DNA from: Flavobacteriales bacterium
GTDB taxonomy: Bacteria > Bacteroidota > Bacteroidia > Flavobacteriales_F > PHOS-HE28
Length of the DNA: 64,000 nt
Reading direction: 5' to 3'
Assembly (NCBI GenBank): GCA_023957375.1
Contig: JAMLHB010000001.1
Location: 1,872,662 to 1,936,661, forward strand
Positions within the stretch are counted from its first letter, which is position 1; every line of letters starts with the position of its first letter. Made by a program: the position numbers and the translations under genes. Positions 42,043 to 50,606 of this stretch are shown here, piece after piece. The notes under the pieces were generated by a model that searched no databases, was not told the origin of the DNA, and saw only the letters and a program-made list of their open reading frames with translations.

Positions 42043-42751
42043 TTGCATGGCCATGCAATCCTCGCAATTCAGCACCCAGTTGAGCATCAGCTAAATGCGT
42101 CTTCCACAACTTCCGTGATCCGCACATCGCACTGGCCGCGGAGAGTTGCATGGCCATGCATGTGTCTTGACCATGCGTCTAACTGAACATCAACAGGTTG
42201 AATGATGCTGCTGCTTAGGCAACTTCGCTCACACCACTCCACAGTTGCATGGCTATGCAATCGTCAGATTCATTACGCTGCGATGAACGTCTTCCGGTTG
42301 CATCTCAACTCTTGTATTTGCGTTAGTAGAGGCTACCCACAGTTGCATGGCCATGCAATCTCGCAATTCAGCATCCAGTTGAGCATCAGCCAAATGCGTC
42401 TTCCACAACTTCCGTGATCCGCACATCGCACAGGCCAGGGAGAGTTGCATGGCCATGCATGTGTCTTGACCATGCGTCTAACCGAGCATCAACAGGTTGA
42501 ATGATGATGCTGCTTGGGCAACCTCGCTCACGCCACTCCACAGTTGCATGGCCATGCAATCGTCAGATTCATTACGCTGCGATGAACGTCTGCCGGTTGC
42601 ATCTCAACTCTTGTATTTGCGTTAGTAGAGGCTACCCACAGTTGCATGGCCATGCAATTGTGGTCGAACAATAACGTCCAGATCATCAACAGACTGCTCT
42701 AAAGTCAACTTTATCTCGTTCATGGCGCACCACAGTTGCATGGCCATGCAT
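42043..42751. repeat. Array of eight regularly spaced 16-bp palindromes with duplicated spacers
   Basis: The palindrome TTGCATGGCCATGCAA starts at 42043, 42146, 42245, 42343, 42445, 42544, 42642 and 42736, i.e. every 94-103 bp. Copies at 42146, 42445 and 42736 end in ...CAT, and the one at 42245 has GGCTATG. The ~80-bp spacers are of four kinds in the order a-b-c-a-b-c-d. The a, b and c spacers each recur ~299 bp later with few substitutions, so a three-unit block has been duplicated. Repeats two to eight are preceded by CACAG or AGAG and all have the same polarity. The spacers are visibly less GC-rich than the genes around. No convincing gene, promoter or intrinsic terminator is seen between gcvP and the Mla genes. 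Function unknown. Confidence 0.9.
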
Positions 42752-42796
42752 TCATTCATGGCCTTATAAGGTACACGCCCACGCAGCCTCTTCCTT

Positions 42797-43558
42797 TCAC
42801 TCCCCTCGCAGGGCCTTGCGCACCTGCCGCATCAGGCTGCCGGCAAAAATGAATTCCTCCAGCTCGCGGTTGTCGCTCTTCACCAGTTCAGCGCGGGTAC
42901 CTTGCCACCACAGGTGCTTGTTGTGGATGAAGTACACTTCGTCCGCGATGCCCATCAACGAGTTCATATCATGCGTGATCACCAAGGTGGTGGTGTTGAA
43001 CTCCTCCGTGATCTCACGGATCAGGTTGTCGATCACAATGCTCGTTTGGGGGTCCAAGCCGCTGTTGGGCTCGTCCACGAACAGGTATTGGGGCTGCATG
43101 GCGATCGCCCGTGCGATACCCACCCTTTTCTGCATGCCCCCGCTCAGCTCGGCCGGGTACTTCTTGTCTTGGCCCATGATGTTCACCCGGTGCAGGCAGA
43201 AGTCCGCACGTTCCCGCATTTGCGGCACGCTCATGGTGGCGAACATGCGCAGGGGGAACATCACGTTCTCCAGCACGGTGAGCGAATCGAACAGCGCGCT
43301 GCTTTGGAACAACATGCCGATCTCCTGGCGCAACGCCTTGCGCCGCTCCTTGTCCATCGCCTGGAACGATTCCCCGTTGTAGAGCACCTCGCCTCGGGTC
43401 AGCGGTGTCAAGCCTACGATGCACTTGGCCAACACGCTCTTGCCGCTGCCGCTTTTGCCGATCACCTGGTTCACCTTCCCCTTCTTGAAGGTGGTGTTGA
43501 TGTCCTGCAACACCTCCACATTGCCGAAGCTCTTCCACAAGCCGCGCACCTCGATCAT
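42797..43558 (-). CDS. Mla-type ABC transporter ATP-binding protein (MlaF-like)
   Basis: 253 residues. Walker A VIGKSGSGKSVLAKCIVGL, Q-loop GMLFQSSALFDSLTV, signature LSGGMQKRVGIARAIA, Walker B FVDEPNSGLDP and the switch VITHDMNSLMGIAD. The LFQSSALFDSLTVLENV and EPNSGLDP segments are characteristic of the MlaF/Mkl group, which moves phospholipids between the membranes together with MlaE and an MCE-domain protein. It is translationally coupled to the permease gene upstream (ATGA overlap). No MCE protein gene lies downstream; the palindrome array does. Confidence 0.94.
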   Translation of the reverse strand: MIEVRGLWKSFGNVEVLQDINTTFKKGKVNQVIGKSGSGKSVLAKCIVGLTPLTRGEVLYNGESFQAMDKERRKALRQEIGMLFQSSALFDSLTVLENVMFPLRMFATMSVPQMRERADFCLHRVNIMGQDKKYPAELSGGMQKRVGIARAIAMQPQYLFVDEPNSGLDPQTSIVIDNLIREITEEFNTTTLVITHDMNSLMGIADEVYFIHNKHLWWQGTRAELVKSDNRELEEFIFAGSLMRQVRKALRGE

Positions 43559-44295
43559 AGCAGCAACAATTGCGTCAGCAGGTAATTTGCGATCAGGATC
43601 ACCACGTCGCTGTACACCACGGCCTTGGTGCTGCTGATGCCCACCTCGCGGGTGCCGCCCCGGGTGTAGTAGCCGTGGTAGGCTGAAACGGTGGCGATGA
43701 TCACGGCGAACACCACGGTCTTGATCAGTGCGTAGGTCACGATATACGGGTCGAAATCCCACTGAACCCCGGCAATGTAGTTCTCCGAGCTGATGATACC
43801 GGTGACCACCCCGGCCATCCATCCCCCGAAAATGCTCAGGAACATGCTGATCATGATCAGGAAGGGGTTGATCAGGGCCGTAGCGATGATCTTGGGCAGG
43901 ATGAGGTAGCCCGCCGAGTTCACCCCCATGATGTCCAGCGCATCGATCTGTTCCCGCACCCGCATGGAGCCGATTTCCGCAGCGATGGTGGAACCCACTT
44001 TGCCCGCCAAGATCAGTGAAATAATGGTGGGACTGAACTCCAAAATGGTGCTTTGACGCACCGTGAAGCCCACCACATAAAAGGGGATCAAGGGGGAATC
44101 GATGTTCGTTTTGGTCTGGATGGCGATCACCGCCCCCATGAACAAGGATAACAGCGCCACGATACCTAAGCTCTTGACGCCCAGCAGTTCCATCTCCTCC
44201 ACCGTGCGCCGCCAGTACACGCTCCGCCGCTCTGGCTTGGAGAATACCTCGCCCAGCAGCATGAAATATTGGCCTATGTGGAACAGCAGCCCCAT
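43555..44295 (-). CDS. Mla-type ABC transporter permease (MlaE-like)
   Basis: 246 residues with five to six transmembrane helices. The region EFSPTIISLILAGKVGSTIAAEIGSMRVREQIDALDIMGV is the DUF140/MlaE signature that includes the coupling helix. LIKTVVFAVIIATVSAYHGY and the closing YSDVVILIANYLLTQLLL are also family features. It is the permease partner of the ATPase encoded immediately downstream. Together they form the inner-membrane core of a lipid-asymmetry transporter. Confidence 0.95.
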   Translation of the reverse strand: MGLLFHIGQYFMLLGEVFSKPERRSVYWRRTVEEMELLGVKSLGIVALLSLFMGAVIAIQTKTNIDSPLIPFYVVGFTVRQSTILEFSPTIISLILAGKVGSTIAAEIGSMRVREQIDALDIMGVNSAGYLILPKIIATALINPFLIMISMFLSIFGGWMAGVVTGIISSENYIAGVQWDFDPYIVTYALIKTVVFAVIIATVSAYHGYYTRGGTREVGISSTKAVVYSDVVILIANYLLTQLLLL

Positions 44296-44380
44296 GGGTC
44301 CTAAAAAGGCCCGCTAAAGTAGGGCCGGGCCCATTTCCCGAAACTTTTGCCGGGGCTTGGGGGCCCGCAGCAGCTTCCGC

Positions 44381-44388
44381 TACCTTTG
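44381..44388 (+). promoter_or_regulatory. -7 box of the lipoprotein-sprT-manC cluster
   Basis: TACCTTTG (exact TAnnTTTG), 34 nt before the ATG at 44423. Confidence 0.6.
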
Positions 44389-44422
44389 CCTTCCCGGCCT
44401 TTCCGGCGGCCTCTACTTCCGA

Positions 44423-44650
44423 ATGCCAGTTATCAGCGCGCGTCGATCCATCCTTATGGCAGGGGCCTTCCTGTTCCTCGCGGCCTGTTCCGGACAACGG
44501 CCGCGCTATGGTGCTTCGCCTTCCAAGAAGCGCGGCTGCGATTGCCCCAAATGGAATTCCTTGCCTCCCGCCAATAACAAGGACAGGAGCGTGGATCACC
44601 AGCCCCTTCATCCAAGCCCCGTATTGTATTCCCATGCCATCCTATACTGA
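44423..44650 (+). CDS. Small lipoprotein with CDCPKW motif
   Basis: 75 residues. The signal peptide ends in a lipobox (AGAFLFLAACSGQ), after which comes KKRGCDCPKWNSLP. Short lipoproteins or secreted peptides with a C-x-C-P-K-W-type core occur elsewhere in Bacteroidota, but I know no function. An exact -7 box lies upstream at the normal distance, which supports expression. Its 3' end overlaps the start of the SprT-like gene by 17 bp in another frame. The tail after CDCPKW looks unstructured. Confidence 0.62.
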   Translation: MPVISARRSILMAGAFLFLAACSGQRPRYGASPSKKRGCDCPKWNSLPPANNKDRSVDHQPLHPSPVLYSHAILY

Positions 44651-45263
44651 CATCCTTCGCCTGCGGACGCACTTGCCGCGCCGCGCGTGGCCGGTGGTGG
44701 AAAACTGGCTGCGCCGCAATTCCGTGCTGGTGCGCATCAGCCCCCCCCGTGTGACCAAGCTGGGCGATTACCGCACTGCGACACGCACCCAACCCCACCG
44801 CATTTCGGTGAACGAGGACCTTAACCCGTATTCCTTCCTGGTAGTGCTGGTGCACGAGTTCGCACACTTCACCACGTTCAGCAAATACCGGCGGCACGAA
44901 CCGCACGGTGCCGAATGGAAGGCGGAATACAAGCGGCTCATGCGGCCCTTTCTCAGCCGGGAGATCTTCCCGGCCGATGTGCTGCGTGTGCTGATCCTGC
45001 ACCTGAACGACGCACCGAGCAGCAGCTGTACCGACCATGTGCTGATGCGCGTATTGAGGCGATACGACCGCGAACCCAGCCCCTTCCTGGAGGAGTTGGA
45101 ACAAAACACCGTCTTCCGGTTCAACCGGAAGCTTTTCGTCAAAGGACCCCGGCTGCGAAAGCGCTACCGCTGCCGTTGCCTCAACAACCGGCGCATTTAT
45201 TTGATCGACCCAACGGCCGAAGTGCAGTTGGACCGGCCCCTTTCGGCACGAAAAGCCGGTTGA
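44634..45263 (+). CDS. SprT-like zinc metalloprotease domain protein
   Basis: 209 residues from the ATG at 44634. The zinc-binding motif is in VLVHEFAHFTTFSKY (HExxH), with a further conserved His in EPHGAEWKAEYKRLMRPFL, as in SprT/Spartan-type proteins. The C-terminal part (RKRYRCRCLNNRRIYLI) looks like a remnant of the zinc-ribbon that SprT proteins carry, here with only a C-x-C pair. It may act as a protease on DNA-bound or damaged proteins, which is inferred from the family only. It lies between the small lipoprotein gene (overlapping) and manC (25 bp apart). Confidence 0.88.
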   Translation: MPSYTDILRLRTHLPRRAWPVVENWLRRNSVLVRISPPRVTKLGDYRTATRTQPHRISVNEDLNPYSFLVVLVHEFAHFTTFSKYRRHEPHGAEWKAEYKRLMRPFLSREIFPADVLRVLILHLNDAPSSSCTDHVLMRVLRRYDREPSPFLEELEQNTVFRFNRKLFVKGPRLRKRYRCRCLNNRRIYLIDPTAEVQLDRPLSARKAG

Positions 45264-45288
45264 GGCCAAGCCGTGCCTGCTTTTTCCC

Positions 45289-46380
45289 ATGCGTGACCCA
45301 CACACTTTTTGCGTCATTATGGCCGGTGGCATCGGAAGCCGCTTTTGGCCCATGAGCCGCACCAACCGTCCCAAGCAGTTCCTGGATTTCCTCGGATCGG
45401 GGCGTACACTGATCCAACAGACCTTCGACCGGTTCACAGCCATTTGCCCACCGGGGAACATTTACGTGGTGACCAACGCCCTCTACGCCGGACTCGTGCA
45501 TGAGCAACTGCCCCTGTTGAAGCCCGAACAGGTGTTGCTGGAGCCGGATCGCCGCAACACTGCGCCCTGCATCGCCTTCGCCAATCACGTCATTGCCAAG
45601 CGCGACCCCAAGGCCGTGATCATCACCGCCCCCAGCGACCATTTGGTGAAGGATGAAAAAGAATTCCTCAGCCGACTGGACCTCGCCTTAGGGCATGCTT
45701 CCACCGCCGATTGCCTGGTTACCTTGGGCATCAAGCCAGACAGACCCGACACCGGGTACGGGTATATCCGCTTCAGCCACAACGGCCCCGCCGAACGGCC
45801 CGAGGTAAAACGGGTGGCCGCCTTCACCGAAAAACCCGATCACGACACGGCGCTGCGCTTTCTGGAAAGCGGCGAATACCTCTGGAACAGCGGCATCTTC
45901 ATCTGGTCGCTGGCCAGCATCCGCAACGCCTTCGCCAAGCATTTGCCGGCCATGCAAACACTTTTTGCCACAGGCGAACAGGCCTACGGCACTCCCGGCC
46001 AGCAGGCGTTCATTGACGGTATCTACGCGGATTGCCAAAACATAAGCATCGACTACGGCATATTGGAAAAAGCCGACAACGTGTTCGTGGTTCCTTCCGA
46101 TTTCGGCTGGAGCGACCTGGGCACCTGGGGAAGCCTGTACACACACCTGCCCAAGGACCTGAACGGCAATGCCGGCACGGGGAAAAAGGTGTTCGTCCGT
46201 GACGGGGCGGACAACATGGTGCATGTGCAGGACGACCGCTTAGTGGTGCTGCAGGGCTTGGACGACTACATCGTGGTGAGCACGAACGACGTGCTGCTGG
46301 TGTGCCGCAAACAGGACGAGCAGAAGATCAAGGAAATGGTGCAGGAGGTCGCACGGGATACGGGCAATCGATTCATCTGA
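45289..46380 (+). CDS. manC: Mannose-1-phosphate guanylyltransferase
   Basis: 363 residues. It makes GDP-mannose from mannose-1-phosphate and GTP for surface polysaccharides. The nucleotide-binding signature is MAGGIGSRFWPMSRTNRPKQ; further motifs are LEPDRRNTAPCIAFA, ITAPSDHLVKDE, the segment FTEKPDHDTALRFLESGEYL and YGILEKADNVFVVPSDFGWSDLGTW. It is the single-domain form, without the C-terminal phosphomannose isomerase domain of bifunctional ManC. Confidence 0.96.
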   Translation: MRDPHTFCVIMAGGIGSRFWPMSRTNRPKQFLDFLGSGRTLIQQTFDRFTAICPPGNIYVVTNALYAGLVHEQLPLLKPEQVLLEPDRRNTAPCIAFANHVIAKRDPKAVIITAPSDHLVKDEKEFLSRLDLALGHASTADCLVTLGIKPDRPDTGYGYIRFSHNGPAERPEVKRVAAFTEKPDHDTALRFLESGEYLWNSGIFIWSLASIRNAFAKHLPAMQTLFATGEQAYGTPGQQAFIDGIYADCQNISIDYGILEKADNVFVVPSDFGWSDLGTWGSLYTHLPKDLNGNAGTGKKVFVRDGADNMVHVQDDRLVVLQGLDDYIVVSTNDVLLVCRKQDEQKIKEMVQEVARDTGNRFI

Positions 46381-46706
46381 CCCTACTTCCGGGCATTCAG
46401 TATCCAGTTATCCCAGCAACCACGGCCACTTCAGCGCATCTGCATCGATGCGGCCCAGGCCGTTCGCGAATTTTTGACTAATTTTACGGCGATTCCACGG
46501 CCAGGGCCGTGATTTTCCAGCGCACGCCGATCCGGTTCCTGCGCGCTGATTCCCGGACCTGTTTCCCCGGTCTGGTTCTTTACGGTCCTTGCGCTTCCTC
46601 GGTCTATCGGCCCAAGTGTGCGGACCGCCATGCAGGACTGATTACGCACACTGGTGGGCATCGTGCGGAAGTCGCGTTGCCGCGTGTCCGGTCTGCGGAG
46701 GTCGTA
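46381..46706 (+). other. Intergenic region and probable long leader of the GNAT operon
   Basis: 326 bp without a convincing gene. TAATTTTA at 46479-46486 resembles a -7 box, and a hairpin CACGGCC/GGCCGTG lies at about 46496-46511. If this promoter is used, the leader is over 200 nt. The frame of the GNAT gene stays open upstream to 46509, but that part does not resemble the acetyltransferase fold. Confidence 0.4.
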
Positions 46707-47189
46707 ATGAATACACCCCAGTACCCCCACTCCGGCATCTACCAAAGCCAGCCAACCATGACCATTGAAAATTACAGCCCAGGCCTGCCGGCGGGGCACG
46801 TGCAACAAGAACAATTCGCCACCTTCCTGGAACGCCACCTGGAGCGCTTCGGAGATCCCAAGGAGCACATCCTGAAAGCCATGACCTATGCCATGGACCC
46901 CACCCGCGGGGGGCTGATCCTGGTTGCCAAGGAGGGCGACCGGAACCTGGGCATCACCGTGATCAACGATACCCGCATGGGCGGATACATCCCGGAGAAC
47001 ATCCTGGTGTACATCGCGGTGGACCCGGCCCAGCGCGGCAAAGGCATCGGTCGGAAACTGATGCAGGAGGCCATTGCCCAGACCAAGGGTGGCATTGCGC
47101 TGCATGTGGAACCGGACAATCCGGCCAGGAGGCTCTATGAATCCCTCGGCTTCACCAACAAGTACCTGGAAATGCGCCTGCAGCCATGA
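46707..47189 (+). CDS. GNAT-family N-acetyltransferase
   Basis: 160 residues from the ATG at 46707 (a later in-frame ATG at 46758 is also possible). The acetyl-CoA site is in LVYIAVDPAQRGKGIGRKLM (R/Q-x-x-G-x-G/A) with the C-terminal strand ALHVEPDNPARRLYESLGFT. The substrate is unknown. It is the first gene of a tightly packed set: its stop overlaps the M20 peptidase start by 4 nt, and two PLP racemases and an amino-acid permease follow. The context suggests an amino acid or its derivative as substrate. Confidence 0.9.
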   Translation: MNTPQYPHSGIYQSQPTMTIENYSPGLPAGHVQQEQFATFLERHLERFGDPKEHILKAMTYAMDPTRGGLILVAKEGDRNLGITVINDTRMGGYIPENILVYIAVDPAQRGKGIGRKLMQEAIAQTKGGIALHVEPDNPARRLYESLGFTNKYLEMRLQP

Positions 47190-48325
47190 GCACGCCATTG
47201 GACCTCTCCGCCTTCCGCAGGGAACTACATGCCCACCCTGAGTTGGCCGGAGAGGAACGGGAAACCGCCCAACGGATCCTCGCCGTGCTGAAGGCGCTGA
47301 AGCCCGACGGGCTGCTGACGGAGCTGGGCGGCACGGGTCTTCTTGCCACCTTTGGCAAGGACGAAGCCGGTCTGCAGGTGATGGTGCGCTGCGAGCTGGA
47401 CGCACTGGCCATCCCGGAAGTGAACGACTTCGAGCACCGTTCGGTCATTCCGGGGAAGTCGCACAAATGCGGGCACGACGGCCACATGGCCATCCTAACG
47501 GGCCTGGCCGAAAAGCTGTCCAACAAGCGACCTGCGCGCGGGCGCGTCCACCTGCTGTACCAGCCTGCGGAGGAAAATGGCACCGGGGCAGCCTCGGTAC
47601 TGGCAGACCCACGCATGAAGGACCGGCACTTCGACCTGGTGCTGGCACTGCATAACCTGCCGGGCTATCCCTTGGGCAGCGCCGTGGTGCGCAAGGGTGC
47701 CTTCACCGCCAGCGTGAACAGCCTGGTGATCACCCTGCAGGGCAGGACCTCCCATGCGGCAGAGCCTGAGCACGGCATCAACCCCGCGCTGGCCGTGGCC
47801 GAGATCCTGGCCGGGTCGCAGGCCCTGCAGCACAACGTGCCCGAGGAGGACGGCTTGCGCGTGGTGACGGTGGTCCACGTGGACCTCGGCAGCAAGGACT
47901 ACGGCATCAGCGCCGGCCGCGCCGAAGTACATCTCACCGTGCGCTGCTGGACCGATGCCGAATTGAGGCAATTGGAGCAGGAGGTTCAGCAACTGGCCCG
48001 GACCACCGCCGGGAAGCACAAGCTGTACGTGGACATCCGCCGATGCTTCACCTTCCAGGCCAACAGGAACGAGGATGCCGCCGCCGAGCTGGTGGAACAA
48101 GCCGTGCGAAGCACCGGCCATGCCTTGGTGCCGCGTGCGCATCCCTTCAAATGGGGTGAGGATTTCGGCCTCTTCACCGCACGGTACAAGGGCTGCATGT
48201 TCGGCCTGGGCGCCGGCGAGGAGCATTCGGCCCTGCACAATCCGGACTACGATTTCCCCGATGCGCTGATCCCCCACGGCGTGGCCATCTTCGAGGCTGC
48301 GGTGCGCCAATACCTGGACGGCTGA
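47186..48325 (+). CDS. M20-family amidohydrolase/aminoacylase
   Basis: 379 residues. Metal-binding segments are RCELDALAIPE (the first ligand region, normally H/RxDxDA, here with Glu), KCGHDGHMAILTGL and YQPAEENGTGA, with the lid-domain motif QGRTSHAAEPEHGINPAL and the C-terminal HPFKWGEDFGLF. It differs clearly from the other M20 protein of the window (27.3 kb). Coupled by a 4-nt overlap to the GNAT gene upstream and by 1 nt (TGATG) to the racemase gene downstream. Likely a deacylase of an N-acyl amino acid handled by this operon. Confidence 0.92.
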   Translation: MSTPLDLSAFRRELHAHPELAGEERETAQRILAVLKALKPDGLLTELGGTGLLATFGKDEAGLQVMVRCELDALAIPEVNDFEHRSVIPGKSHKCGHDGHMAILTGLAEKLSNKRPARGRVHLLYQPAEENGTGAASVLADPRMKDRHFDLVLALHNLPGYPLGSAVVRKGAFTASVNSLVITLQGRTSHAAEPEHGINPALAVAEILAGSQALQHNVPEEDGLRVVTVVHVDLGSKDYGISAGRAEVHLTVRCWTDAELRQLEQEVQQLARTTAGKHKLYVDIRRCFTFQANRNEDAAAELVEQAVRSTGHALVPRAHPFKWGEDFGLFTARYKGCMFGLGAGEEHSALHNPDYDFPDALIPHGVAIFEAAVRQYLDG

Positions 48326-49485
48326 TGTTCGATGCCTCCACCATTGAACTGAGCACGGCCGCCCTACGCAACAACATCGCATTCATCCGCCAGGCGCTGG
48401 CACCGGGCACCCGGCTCTGCACCGTGGTGAAAGGCAACGCCTACGGGCACGGCATCGGTACCTTCACCGGCTTGGCCCGGCGGCTGGGCGCAGAGTATTT
48501 CGCCGTGTATTCCGCCGCAGAGGCCTACCAACTGCAAAAGAACCTGGCGCAAGGTGTGGCCATCTACATCATGGGCGATGTGGACGGCCCTGCGCTGGAA
48601 TGGGCCGTGGAGCATGGCGCAGCCTTCAACATCTTTGAACTGGACCGGCTTTCACAGGCCATCAGGGCGGGGCGCGCACAGGGAAAACGGGCACGGGTCC
48701 ACCTGGAGGTGGAAACGGGCATGCACCGCACCGGCATTCCGTCGCAGGAGCTGCCGCTGATACTGGAAAGCTGCAAGACGCATGCGGATGCGATCGACCT
48801 GCAAGGCATCTGCTCCCACCTGGCCGGCGCGGAAAGCGGGGAGAACCATCTGCGGATCGCGGCGCAGAAACTGCGGTTCCAGGAGGCCTTGGCCATGGCT
48901 GCGGCCCATGGTGCCGTGCCACCCCTGCGCCACCTGGCCTGCTCGGCGGGCATCCTCAATGAGCCTGACACGCTGTACGACATGGCCCGTGTGGGCATCC
49001 TCCACTACGGCTTCTGGCCGAACGGCGAAACGCGGCAGCACTACATGGAGGTGCATGGTCTCAAGGAAGACCCGCTAGCCCGTGTGATCCGCTGGCGGAG
49101 CCGGGTGATCGCCGTCTCCACGGTGCCCCCCGGGGGCTTCGTGGGGTATGGCAATGCCTTCCAAGCCCAGCGCGAAACAAAGATCGCCACCATCCCCACC
49201 GGCTACGCCTACGGCTATTCCCGGAGCTTGAGCAACACCGGGCACGTGCTGATCCACGGGTGCAAAGCCCCGGTACGCGGCATGGTAAACATGAACTGCA
49301 TTACCGTGGACATCACGGACATCGAAGGCGTGGAAAAAGGCGATGAGGCCGTGCTGATCGGCAGCCAGGGCGGAGAAAGCATCAGCGTGGCCTCCTTCGG
49401 TGACCTCAGCGACCAATTGAACTATGAACTGCTTGCCCGGCTGCCGCATGCCATCCCGCGCGTGGTTGTGGACCAACACCCCTGA
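48325..49485 (+). CDS. alr: Alanine racemase
   Basis: 386 residues. A fold-type III PLP enzyme interconverting L- and D-alanine or a related amino acid. The cofactor Lys is in CTVVKGNAYGHGIG and the catalytic Tyr in GGFVGYGNAFQ, with ATIPTGYAYGYSR and the closing MVNMNCITVDITDIEG. The last motif usually reads M-C-M-D-(Q/M); here it is M-N-C-I-T, so substrate preference may differ from a housekeeping Alr. It lies directly upstream of a second, unrelated-looking racemase of the same fold. Confidence 0.93.
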   Translation: MFDASTIELSTAALRNNIAFIRQALAPGTRLCTVVKGNAYGHGIGTFTGLARRLGAEYFAVYSAAEAYQLQKNLAQGVAIYIMGDVDGPALEWAVEHGAAFNIFELDRLSQAIRAGRAQGKRARVHLEVETGMHRTGIPSQELPLILESCKTHADAIDLQGICSHLAGAESGENHLRIAAQKLRFQEALAMAAAHGAVPPLRHLACSAGILNEPDTLYDMARVGILHYGFWPNGETRQHYMEVHGLKEDPLARVIRWRSRVIAVSTVPPGGFVGYGNAFQAQRETKIATIPTGYAYGYSRSLSNTGHVLIHGCKAPVRGMVNMNCITVDITDIEGVEKGDEAVLIGSQGGESISVASFGDLSDQLNYELLARLPHAIPRVVVDQHP

Positions 49486-49488
49486 ACC

Positions 49489-50580
49489 ATGGCCTTCCTC
49501 GAACTCTACCGGGCACCGCTCCGGCACAACCACCGCTTTCTGGCCAAGCTCTTCAAGACGAACGGCATCGAATGGGGCATCGTGACCAAACTGCTCTGCG
49601 GCAATGAGGTCTTTTTGCGCGAAGTGGTGGCCCTGGGCGAAAAAGAATTTCATGACACCCGAATCAGCAACCTCAAGGCTCTGAAGAAGTTGGCGCCGGA
49701 GGCGCAGACGGTGTACATCAAGCCGCCAGCCAAGCGTGCCATCCCCAACCTGGTGCGCTATGCCGACGTGAGCTTCAACAGCGGCCTGGAGACCCTCCGG
49801 GAGCTGAGCGCCGAGGCCACACGGCAAAAGCGCCCCCACAAGGTGGTGATCATGGTGGAAATGGGCGACCTGCGCGAGGGCGTGATGGGCGACCACCTCG
49901 TGGACTTTTATGCCGACGTGTTCCGCCTGCCGAACTTGGAGATCGTGGGGCTGGGCACCAACCTCAACTGCCTCAACGGCATCATGCCCACACAGGACAA
50001 GCTGATCCAGCTAAGCCTGTACAAACAGCTCATCGAGGCGAAGTTCAACAAGAAAATCCTCTGGATCACCGGCGGCACCAGCGTCACCATCCCCCTGCTG
50101 CTGAAGAAACAACTGCCCAAGGGCATGAACCACTTCCGGGTGGGCGAAGCGCTCTTCTTCGGCAAGGACCTCTTCACCGACGGCATGATCAAGGGCATGC
50201 GCGATGACGTCTTCAAGCTGCATGCCCAAGTGATCGAGCTCTACGAGAAGCCGATGGCCCCCAGCGGTGAACAGCGCACCAACGTGGCCGGGGTGAAGCC
50301 CGCCGTGAAGGATGGCGACATCGGCAGGACAGCCTACCGGGCCATCATCGACATCGGCCTGCTGGACGTGGACCCGAAGAACCTGAAGCCGATCACCCAA
50401 GAGGTATCCATCATCGAGGCCAGCTCGGACATGCTGGTGCTGGACCTGGGGATCAACGCCGGAAAGCACAAGGTGGGAGACCTGATAACCTTCAGCACCA
50501 ACTACATGGGCACGCTCAGCCTGATGAACTCCAACTACATCGACAAGGTGGTGCGGCTGGGAACCGCCGCCGCCCACTGA
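49489..50580 (+). CDS. Alanine/ornithine racemase-like PLP enzyme
   Basis: 363 residues. N-terminal alanine-racemase barrel with the PLP Lys in WGIVTKLLCGNEVFL, then VSFNSGLETLRELSAEA, VEMGDLREGVMGDHL and GLGTNLNCLNGIMPT, a combination typical of the ornithine racemase / YhfX-like branch. The C-terminal domain is the usual beta-barrel. It starts 3 bp after alr. The substrate could be ornithine, lysine, alanine or another amino acid. Confidence 0.9.
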   Translation: MAFLELYRAPLRHNHRFLAKLFKTNGIEWGIVTKLLCGNEVFLREVVALGEKEFHDTRISNLKALKKLAPEAQTVYIKPPAKRAIPNLVRYADVSFNSGLETLRELSAEATRQKRPHKVVIMVEMGDLREGVMGDHLVDFYADVFRLPNLEIVGLGTNLNCLNGIMPTQDKLIQLSLYKQLIEAKFNKKILWITGGTSVTIPLLLKKQLPKGMNHFRVGEALFFGKDLFTDGMIKGMRDDVFKLHAQVIELYEKPMAPSGEQRTNVAGVKPAVKDGDIGRTAYRAIIDIGLLDVDPKNLKPITQEVSIIEASSDMLVLDLGINAGKHKVGDLITFSTNYMGTLSLMNSNYIDKVVRLGTAAAH

Positions 50581-50606
50581 GGCTTCGGACATACTACGAC
50601 CGCTGC

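Noticed and set aside
42043..42751. Classical CRISPR array
   Set aside because: The repeat is a 16-bp palindrome, the spacers are ~80 bp and three of them are duplicated as a block; no cas gene is in the window.
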